Positions 44,389 to 50,921 of a stretch of DNA of 64,000 nt are shown piece by piece (position 1 is the first letter of the stretch; the number at the start of each line of letters is the position of its first letter). Location: the NCBI GenBank assembly GCA_005884685.1, contig VBAH01000072.1:1-64000 (forward strand), in the 5' to 3' direction. This DNA is from Alphaproteobacteria bacterium (GTDB lineage Bacteria; Pseudomonadota; Alphaproteobacteria; Rhizobiales; Xanthobacteraceae). The position numbers were made by a program, and so were the translations under genes. The notes under the pieces were generated by a model. It did not search any database and was not told where the DNA came from. It saw only the letters and a list, made by a program, of their open reading frames with translations.

Positions 44389-45219
44389 ATGCGGCATCTG
44401 ACAGGGCTGATTCTCGCCGCGGCCGTGGCCTTGCCGGGCGCTGGGTGGGCCGATGCGCCAAAGCCGGAACCCCTCGAGATCACCCATGAGGGGGTGAAGC
44501 TCAAGGGGTTCCTCTATCGCCCGGAGGGCAACGGGCCCTTCCCGGCGGTCGTCGCCATGCATAATTGCGACGGCCTCGCCGGGCGGCGCACGCCGTTCGG
44601 GCGGCGCTACCGCGACTGGGGCGAGCGGCTGGCGGCGGCCGGGTTCGTGGTGCTGTTCCCGGACAGCTTCGGGTCGCGCAATCTCGGTCCGCAATGCACG
44701 GCCCAGCGCAGCATCCGCTCCGGGCGGGAGCGCGTGGTCGATGCCGATGCGGCGCGGCATTGGCTGCAGCAGCAACCTTACGTTTCCCCCGATCGCATTT
44801 CGCTCATCGGCTGGGCCAATGGGGGCGTCGCGGCGCTCTGGACTGTGCGCCCGCGCGCGGGAAAGAAGGACGACAAGCCGGATTTCCGCTCGGCGATCGC
44901 GTTCTATCCGGGCTGCCGCCGCCTGCGCGATACCGCCTGGAGCGCGCGCATGCCGACTTTGATCCTGATCGGCGGCAAGGACGACTGGGTCTCCGCCGCC
45001 GCCTGCCAGCAGATGGTCATGGGCGCGCGCGGCCGCACCGCGAAGGCGTCGATCACCGTGTATCCCGGCGCCTACCATGACTTCGACCATCCGGACCTGC
45101 CGCTGCAGCAACGCAACGGCGTGCTGGCCAACGGGATTACCGCCCGGGTGCACGTCGGAACCGATGCGGCGGCCCGCGCGGACGCCATGAAGCGCGTCGC
45201 CGAATGGCTCGCGCGCTAG
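44389..45219 (+). CDS. Exported dienelactone-hydrolase-fold protein lacking the nucleophile
   Basis: 276 residues. A signal peptide (LTGLILAAAVALPGAGWADA) is followed by an alpha/beta hydrolase fold of the dienelactone hydrolase type: VAMHNCDGLAGRRTPF (oxyanion region), VLFPDSFGSR, GGKDDWV (acid residue, D198 or D199) and YPGAYHDFDH (His230). The elbow that normally carries Cys or Ser reads SLIGWANGG, with Ala143 (codon GCC) at the nucleophile place. It may be inactive, binding-only, or use another residue. The start is ATG 44389; the ribosome site is weak. It does not look truncated. Confidence 0.85.
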   Translation: MRHLTGLILAAAVALPGAGWADAPKPEPLEITHEGVKLKGFLYRPEGNGPFPAVVAMHNCDGLAGRRTPFGRRYRDWGERLAAAGFVVLFPDSFGSRNLGPQCTAQRSIRSGRERVVDADAARHWLQQQPYVSPDRISLIGWANGGVAALWTVRPRAGKKDDKPDFRSAIAFYPGCRRLRDTAWSARMPTLILIGGKDDWVSAAACQQMVMGARGRTAKASITVYPGAYHDFDHPDLPLQQRNGVLANGITARVHVGTDAAARADAMKRVAEWLAR

Positions 45220-45267
45220 ACCTTCCCCCTGCCGATCAATAGGTTAGGCCAAAATCCGGGGAGGACG

Positions 45268-46797
45268 ATGGTCGCACGAGTGATCTGGTCGGGCGGGGAG
45301 CGCGACGGCGCCGCAATCGCCCAACGCGCGTTGCGCGGCGTCAATGCGCTTGGGGCGCTCGGCGTCGGCGAAGGCGATGTCGTTGCCGTCATGCTGCGCA
45401 ACGAGATCGCGTTTCTCGAAGCGATGTTCATCGCGCGCCAGGCCGGCTGCTATTCCTGCCCGATCAACTGGCACTACAAGGCCGACGAGGCCGGCTACAT
45501 CCTGCGCGACTGCGGCGCCAAGGCGCTGATCGTGCATGCCGACCTGTTGCGCCAGATCGAGGGCGGCGTTCCGGACGGCGTGCACGTCATCGTGGTTTCG
45601 CCGCCGCCGGAGCTGCGCGCTGCGTTCCGCCTCGCGGGCGAACAGTGCGCCGTGCCGGATGGCGCGATCGAGTGGGAGAATTGGCTTGCCGCCGCCGCAC
45701 CCTATGACGGCCCGCCGCGGCAGGTGCGCGGGTCACTGCCCTACTCGTCCGGCACCACCGGGCGGCCGAAAGGCGTCAAGCGCCAGACTCCCCCGCCCGA
45801 GCAGATGGCGCGCATGATCGAGATCACGCAGACCGCCCTCGGGATCGGCGAGGGCATGCGCACGGCGCTCTCCGCGCCGCTCTATCACTCCGCGCCCGCC
45901 GCCTACGGCATGCAGGCGCTGTTGTTCGGCGAAACCGTCATCATGCACGAGCGCTTCGACGCCGAGCGGCTGCTCGCCGACATCGAGCGTCACAAGCTCG
46001 ACCGGCTCTATCTGGTCCCGACGCATTTCGTGCGGCTGTTGCGCCTGCCCGACGCGGTGAAGCAGCGCTACGACCTCTCTTCGGTCGCTTTCGTCGCGAG
46101 CACCGGCTCGCCCTGCCCGTCCGAGGTGAAGAAGCAGATGATCGACTGGTGGGGCCCGGTGATCAACGAGAGCTATGCGTCGAGCGAGGCGGGGTTCATC
46201 ACGATGCTGACCTCGGAGGAATCGCGCACCCATCCGGGCTCGGCCGGGCGGCCGCTCGCCGGCGCGGACGTGCGCATCATGGATGATGCCGGCAAGCTGC
46301 TGCCGCCGTACGAGCCGGGGCTGATCTACTGCCGCCAGGAGGCCTACCCGGACTTCACCTACATCAACCGGCCGGAGGACCGCAAAGCAATCGACCGCGA
46401 TGGCTTGGTGGCGGTCGGCGACGTCGGCTATTTCGATCGCGACGGCTATCTCTACATCTGCGACCGCAAGTCCGACATGGTGATTTCCGGCGGCGTCAAC
46501 ATCTATCCGGCCGAAATCGAGGCGGTGCTGATCACCATGCCGGAGGTCGCGGACTGCGCCGTGTTCGGCATTCCCGACGCCGAATTCGGCGAGGCCCTCG
46601 CCGCGCATGTGCAGCCGCACAATGGCGCGAAGATCGAACGCGACGCGGTGCGCAATTTCCTCAAGGAGCGCATTGCCGACTACAAGGTGCCGCGCGTGGT
46701 CGAGTTTTCCGACGCGCTGCCGCGCGAGGAATCCGGCAAGATCTTCAAGCGCCGGCTGCGCGATCCCTATTGGGAGGGGGTGGGACGGCGGATTTGA
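45268..46797 (+). CDS. Acyl-CoA synthetase (AMP-binding family)
   Basis: 509 residues of the ANL superfamily, which activates a carboxylic acid via acyl-AMP and joins it to CoA. The P-loop is YSSGTTGRPKGVKRQ. The A5 motif is INESYASSEAG, the A7/A8 hinge is VGDVGYFDRDGYLYICDRKS, followed by GGVNIYPAEIE, and the catalytic Lys is in EESGKIFKRRL. The start is ATG 45268 with an ideal GGGGAGGACG site. The substrate is probably a medium or aromatic acid; this cannot be decided here. The upstream hydrolase gene ends 48 bases before and is on the same strand. Confidence 0.93.
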   Translation: MVARVIWSGGERDGAAIAQRALRGVNALGALGVGEGDVVAVMLRNEIAFLEAMFIARQAGCYSCPINWHYKADEAGYILRDCGAKALIVHADLLRQIEGGVPDGVHVIVVSPPPELRAAFRLAGEQCAVPDGAIEWENWLAAAAPYDGPPRQVRGSLPYSSGTTGRPKGVKRQTPPPEQMARMIEITQTALGIGEGMRTALSAPLYHSAPAAYGMQALLFGETVIMHERFDAERLLADIERHKLDRLYLVPTHFVRLLRLPDAVKQRYDLSSVAFVASTGSPCPSEVKKQMIDWWGPVINESYASSEAGFITMLTSEESRTHPGSAGRPLAGADVRIMDDAGKLLPPYEPGLIYCRQEAYPDFTYINRPEDRKAIDRDGLVAVGDVGYFDRDGYLYICDRKSDMVISGGVNIYPAEIEAVLITMPEVADCAVFGIPDAEFGEALAAHVQPHNGAKIERDAVRNFLKERIADYKVPRVVEFSDALPREESGKIFKRRLRDPYWEGVGRRI

Positions 46798-46813
46798 GCA
46801 TTCCTCTCCGTTC

Positions 46814-46850
46814 GGAGCCTGACACGGCCGCACCAGCGGTGGCAGGCTCC
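46814..46850 (+). terminator. Hairpin after the acyl-CoA synthetase gene
   Basis: GGAGCCTG (46814-46821) and CAGGCTCC (46843-46850) pair exactly around a 21-base loop, 16 bases after the synthetase stop. No T-run follows, so termination, if any, would be Rho-assisted or the hairpin may only protect the mRNA end. Confidence 0.35.
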
Positions 46851-46879
46851 GATCGCCCAATGGGTTCTGGACACGCATT

Positions 46880-46940
46880 ACGAATGATTGCATCCTAAAG
46901 AAATCCAAGACGAATGATTGAAAAACTAGAGAAGTCCAAG
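46880..46940. repeat. Imperfect A-rich tandem repeat, two units of about 30 bases
   Basis: Unit 1 (46880-46909) and unit 2 (46910-46940) both start ACGAATGATTG and both end in a form of AAG(A/T)CCAAG. The middle is A-rich (CATCCTAAAGAAA versus AAAAACTAGAGAA). The DNA is far richer in A than its surroundings. It lies about 150-200 bases upstream of the unrecognised Tat-exported protein gene. A regulator-binding repeat is one explanation. Confidence 0.6.
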
Positions 46941-47011
46941 TCTAGGAGCACCCGGACGACCGGCAGCGCGTCGCGATGGGGAGGAAACAAGAAGAAAAGG
47001 AGGCGCTGAGC

Positions 47012-47050
47012 GGCGGGCGGTCCCTCTTCCTAAGGGGGAAGGCCGCCGCC
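47012..47050 (+). promoter_or_regulatory. Leader hairpin before the Tat-exported hypothetical gene
   Basis: GGCGG (47012-47016) can pair with CCGCC (47043-47047), and CTTCC (47026-47030) with GGAAG (47037-47041), forming a long interrupted stem. It ends 36 bases before the ATG at 47086, which has a strong GAGGAGGGGAC site. It may affect mRNA stability or translation. Confidence 0.35.
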
Positions 47051-47085
47051 GGGCCCGGCGTGCCGGGCAAATATGAGGAGGGGAC

Positions 47086-48480
47086 ATGCCAAAATTGACG
47101 CAACCAGCGAGCGCGGGCGGCCAGCGACGGTTATCCCGCCGGGCGATGGTGCAAGGCGGCCTCGCCGCAGCCGCAGCGCTGCCCAAGGGTGTGGGCTCGG
47201 CTGCTGCTCAGAAAATTCCGGATTTCCTGGTCGAGCCTGCTCAAGCACTGATCGGCAAGATGGCGTCCTCGCTGCTGGGCGACGTTGCCGGTCCCTTGGC
47301 GAGCGGCGCCCTGATCAAACTGCTCGGGCTGGGCGGCAACGACGCCGATAATTATGAAACTTATTTCGCGGCGATCGAAAACAAGCTCGACGATATCAAG
47401 GCGCAACTCGGGGAGGTGCAAGAGAGTCTCGGCCGGCTAACCAGCGACATCGCGGCGCTCACCGAGAAGGTCACCGACGTCGCGGTCCAGAACCTTCTCG
47501 CCAACTTTTCCGAAAACGTGAACATCATCGACGTGAACTTCACATCCTATCGGAGCGCGCTCGCCGCCCTCGCCTCCTCCGACAGCGGGCAGCGCGAGGC
47601 CGGCGCGCAGCAATTGTTCAACCTGTTCGATACGGTGAATGCGCAGAATATCAGCGTGGCTTTGCGTAACGTCCAGGACGCCTTCCTGCCGCGGTACTCG
47701 CAGCAGACCGGGCTGCTCGCGTACCAATCGGAAGCAATAACCGCCGCAATGACCAGCTATGCGGCCAATCCCAGCAATCTAAAGATACCGGCTTATAGGC
47801 CTTATTCGCGAGGTGCGATCGAGGTCCCCAACGATGACGGCGTGCTCGCCTGTGGAGTGATCTTGAGCGGTTCGCACCAGATCGCGAGTGACATGCTGAA
47901 TTCGGTCGTTGCCGATACTCTGCGCGCGTTCCTCACTGTACAGCTCCAGGGCATGGTGCTGCTGAGCTCCGCCTGGCTCAGGACCATCAATGCGCCGCAA
48001 CTCCAGAGCCATATCGACCGCAATAAGCGCATTCTCGCTGCCATGGCCAAGTTTCCCCTATCCATCGTGCAAACGGTGGACGACTCGGTCGCCGCGAACT
48101 TCAAGCGTTTCGGAAAACCGCTCGGCCGGCCGCTCGCGACATCCGAGGGCACGATGTGGGTATGGTGGGGTGACCTCGACACGGGATACGCTGGGGGGTA
48201 TCCACCGCGAAAGCCGGGGTACCCCTTCTCAAACGATTTCATTATGTGGGGGCGGTATTTTGGTTTGGGCACAGACTTGCTCCTGTTGGTGGAGCGTCCT
48301 TGGGACTATGAGAACTGCCGCATGGTGGGAGTATACGCGCAACTACAGCTCGGCATGACCGAATTTCACTCGGTGTCCGACTTAGCCGCCGCTGCCTTGG
48401 TGGGCCTCGGCCGATGGCCGCTCCCCCGCTTCGACAAAACCATCCCGAAGAATCTCGAGTTCGTGGCCCATCTCGCATAG
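47086..48480 (+). CDS. Unrecognised Tat-exported helical protein
   Basis: 464 residues, not recognised. The N-terminus has a Tat signal: S17-R18-R19-A-M-V followed by a hydrophobic Ala-rich stretch. A heptad-like coiled coil follows (about 90-135: ETYFAAIENKLDDIKAQLGE...), then long amphipathic helices up to about 330 (SVVADTLRAFLTVQLQGMVL). The last 120 residues are rich in Trp, Tyr, Gly and Pro (MWVWWGDLDTGYAGG, YPPRKPGYPF). A helical bundle with a different C-terminal domain is a layout shared by some pore-forming or surface-binding proteins, but I have no motif to support that. The ATG at 47086 has a very strong ribosome site. It stands alone, with long gaps on both sides. Confidence 0.8.
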   Translation: MPKLTQPASAGGQRRLSRRAMVQGGLAAAAALPKGVGSAAAQKIPDFLVEPAQALIGKMASSLLGDVAGPLASGALIKLLGLGGNDADNYETYFAAIENKLDDIKAQLGEVQESLGRLTSDIAALTEKVTDVAVQNLLANFSENVNIIDVNFTSYRSALAALASSDSGQREAGAQQLFNLFDTVNAQNISVALRNVQDAFLPRYSQQTGLLAYQSEAITAAMTSYAANPSNLKIPAYRPYSRGAIEVPNDDGVLACGVILSGSHQIASDMLNSVVADTLRAFLTVQLQGMVLLSSAWLRTINAPQLQSHIDRNKRILAAMAKFPLSIVQTVDDSVAANFKRFGKPLGRPLATSEGTMWVWWGDLDTGYAGGYPPRKPGYPFSNDFIMWGRYFGLGTDLLLLVERPWDYENCRMVGVYAQLQLGMTEFHSVSDLAAAALVGLGRWPLPRFDKTIPKNLEFVAHLA

Positions 48481-48708
48481 ATTCGGCAGCGACACATGAT
48501 CCCGTTGGATGGGGGTTCGGGCGCCGGGCTTCGAAGGGTCTGCGCTCCGACCGGGTGGGCCGTCGGAGTTTTGCACCTATTCTAAATGCCGCCACTCTGA
48601 GGCAACTGAGTGTGGCCCTGAGAAGCCGTGACATCGAGCGGTGGAGAATGTCAGCTTAGAGTGGCAGAGGGGACCAACGCCGTAAACCATCTCTCGCACC
48701 GTAGCTCG

Positions 48709-49809
48709 ATGCGCAGTCAAGAAAGCCCACCCTTTCGCGCCGAGCACGTCGGCAGTCTGCTGCGGCCGGCGGCGCTGCTCGATGCGCGGCAGCGCTTCGC
48801 GCGCAGCGAGATCGATTCCGCGACGCTGACGGCGGCCGAAGATCGGGCCATCGAGGCGGCCGTGCGCCTGCAGGAGCGCGTCGGATTGCGGCTCGCAACC
48901 GACGGCGAATTCCGCCGCGCCTCATACCACAGCTATTTCTACGGCCAGCTTGGCGACATCTCGTTCGAAGCGCCGCCGGAAAATGCCGCGGGTGGACGCG
49001 GCGCGCAGCCGGTTGCGGCGATCAGAAGCCGCATCGCCTGGAAAGGTCCGATCCACGCGGCGGATTTTTCGTTCCTGCGCATGCGCACCAAAGCGCTGCC
49101 GAAGATCACCATACCTGGCCCCTCCGCGCTGCATTTCCGCGGCGGGGATGCAGCGGTCACGAAGCATGCCTATCGCGACGTGGACGAGTTCTGGGATGAC
49201 ATCGTCGCGGCGTTCCGGAGCGAGCTGCGCTCGCTCGCAACCGCCGGCTGCCGCTATGTGCAAATCGACGAAACCGCGTTCGCCAAGTTCGGCGATGCCG
49301 ACGTGCAGGCGGCCTTGCGCGCGCGTGGTGATGATCCCAACGCATTGATCGATCGATACATCGATGTGACCAACCGCGTGCTCGCCGGCCTGCCGCCGAT
49401 CAGCATCGGCATGCATCTGTGCCGCGGCAATCGCGGCGGGCAGTGGCACGCCGAAGGCAGCTACGAGGCGGTCGCCGAAAAGCTGTTCAACCGGCTCGCG
49501 ATCAAATTCTTCTTCCTCGAGTACGATTCCCCCCGCGCCGGCGACTTCACGCCGCTGCGCTTGGTGCCCAAGGACAAGTCGGTCGTGCTCGGCCTCGTTT
49601 CCACCAAGACCGGCGCGCTCGAAGACGAGTCCGCGCTCAAGCGCCGCATCGAGGAAGCAAGTCGCTTCGTCCCGTTGGAGCGCCTCGCCATCAGCCCGCA
49701 ATGCGGCTTTGCCTCGACCGAACTGGGCAACCCGATCAGTCCCGAAATGCAGGAGGCGAAGCTGCGGCTGGTGGTAGAGTTGGCGCAAGACGTCTGGGGC
49801 ACGGCATGA
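48709..49809 (+). CDS. Cobalamin-independent methionine synthase (MetE C-terminal-like) protein
   Basis: 366 residues of the MetE C-terminal/UROD-like fold. Typical segments are RAEHVGSLLRP at the start, RLATDGEFRRASYHSYFYG, ITIPGPSALHFRGGD, VQIDETAFAKFGDAD, GMHLCRGNRGG (zinc His/Cys) and ISPQCGFAST (zinc Cys). Stand-alone proteins of this kind transfer methyl groups from corrinoid or folate donors, often not to homocysteine. ATG 48709 gives the family start; no good ribosome site is visible. The solute-binding protein gene starts 16 bases after its stop. Confidence 0.9.
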   Translation: MRSQESPPFRAEHVGSLLRPAALLDARQRFARSEIDSATLTAAEDRAIEAAVRLQERVGLRLATDGEFRRASYHSYFYGQLGDISFEAPPENAAGGRGAQPVAAIRSRIAWKGPIHAADFSFLRMRTKALPKITIPGPSALHFRGGDAAVTKHAYRDVDEFWDDIVAAFRSELRSLATAGCRYVQIDETAFAKFGDADVQAALRARGDDPNALIDRYIDVTNRVLAGLPPISIGMHLCRGNRGGQWHAEGSYEAVAEKLFNRLAIKFFFLEYDSPRAGDFTPLRLVPKDKSVVLGLVSTKTGALEDESALKRRIEEASRFVPLERLAISPQCGFASTELGNPISPEMQEAKLRLVVELAQDVWGTA

Positions 49810-49825
49810 GGTTGGGGAGCTCGCG

Positions 49826-50773
49826 GTGAAAACCAAGTTACTGCTTGTCGCGCTGGCAACGTTGATCGCGCATCCGGCTGGCGCGGCCGATCAGCTCAAG
49901 CTCGCCATCGGCCAGCGCGGCCTGTGGGATTCGTCCATCGCGGAGATCGGCACCCAGTTCGGCATCTTCGCCAAGCACGGGCTCGAGCTGCAGGTGTTCT
50001 ACACCTCGGGCGGCGGCGAGACGCAGCAGGCGGTGATCTCCGGCTCCGCCGACATCGGCGTATCGCCCGGCACGCTCGGCGTGCTCGGCGCGTTCGCCAA
50101 GGGCGCGCCGATCCGCATCATTGCGGGCGAGGCAACCGGCACTGCCGAATATTATTTCGTGAAGGCGGACTCAGCTGTGCAGAAGAATTTCAAGGGCGTC
50201 AAACCCGAGATGACCCTCGCCTATTCGACCAACGGCTCGGGCACGCACATCACGGCGCTGCGCTTCATGAAGGATTACGGCTTTACGGCGAAGCTCACCG
50301 CGACCGGCAACGTCCCGGCGACCTTCACGCAGGTGATGACCGGACAGGTCGACATCGGATTCTCCACGCCGCCGTTCGGGCTCGATGCGCTCGCCGAAGG
50401 GCGGGCCCGGCTGATTGCGCTTGCCAACGACCTGCCGAGCGTGCGCAATCAGACCGTGCGCGTCACGATTGCGAATGCGATCGACCTGGCGCGGCGCCCG
50501 GACGTCTACCGGCGCTTCATCGCGGCCTATCGCGAGGCAATCGACTGGATGTATTCCGATCCGCGCGCCATCGAGGCCTTCGCCAAGTACGCCTCGATCC
50601 CGCCGGCGACCGCGCAGACCGTGCGCGACCAGTTCTATCCGAGGGCGATGCTGCAGCTCGATGAGGTGAAGGGCATGCCGGAGCTGATCCAGGACGCGAT
50701 CGCGTTCAAGTACGTTCCGGCGGTACTGACGCAGGCACAGCTCGACGAGCTGCTGCAATTGCCGAAAAGGTGA
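49826..50773 (+). CDS. ABC transporter substrate-binding protein (SsuA/NMT1-like), orphan
   Basis: 315 residues. A signal peptide ends near HPAGAAD. Then comes the two-lobed fold seen in aliphatic sulfonate, nitrate and thiamine-precursor binders: LAIGQRGLWDSSIAEIGTQF, QQAVISGSADIGVSPG, STNGSGTHITALRFMKD and MTGQVDIGFSTPP. The GTG start at 49826 follows GGGGAG. No permease or ATPase gene is beside it, so it depends on distant parts or acts as a sensor. Its 16-base distance from the MetE-like gene suggests co-transcription, perhaps for a sulfur- or methyl-containing compound; that is inference. Confidence 0.88.
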   Translation: MKTKLLLVALATLIAHPAGAADQLKLAIGQRGLWDSSIAEIGTQFGIFAKHGLELQVFYTSGGGETQQAVISGSADIGVSPGTLGVLGAFAKGAPIRIIAGEATGTAEYYFVKADSAVQKNFKGVKPEMTLAYSTNGSGTHITALRFMKDYGFTAKLTATGNVPATFTQVMTGQVDIGFSTPPFGLDALAEGRARLIALANDLPSVRNQTVRVTIANAIDLARRPDVYRRFIAAYREAIDWMYSDPRAIEAFAKYASIPPATAQTVRDQFYPRAMLQLDEVKGMPELIQDAIAFKYVPAVLTQAQLDELLQLPKR

Positions 50774-50782
50774 CCGCTCAGG

Positions 50783-50894
50783 CTGTCATCCGGGCCAAGC
50801 CCGCGAAGCGGGCGCGAGCCGGGCCCATCTCAGCACGGGCGCTGAGCGGACAGTTGGGTCCCGGATAGCCGCTGCGCGGCTTCCGGGATGACAG
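50783..50894. repeat. Intergenic palindromic repeat, GTCAT-CCGG family (copy 4)
   Basis: Ends CTGTCATCCGGG and CCGGGATGACAG pair (one mismatch region). Inside, CCCGCgaaGCGGG and a mirrored GGCCC...GGGTCC part form further hairpins. It fills most of the gap between the solute-binding protein and RTX genes, which converge on it. It could serve as a bidirectional transcript end. Confidence 0.75.
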
Positions 50895-50921
50895 TCGAGG
50901 CTAAAAATCCCCCCTGACTCC

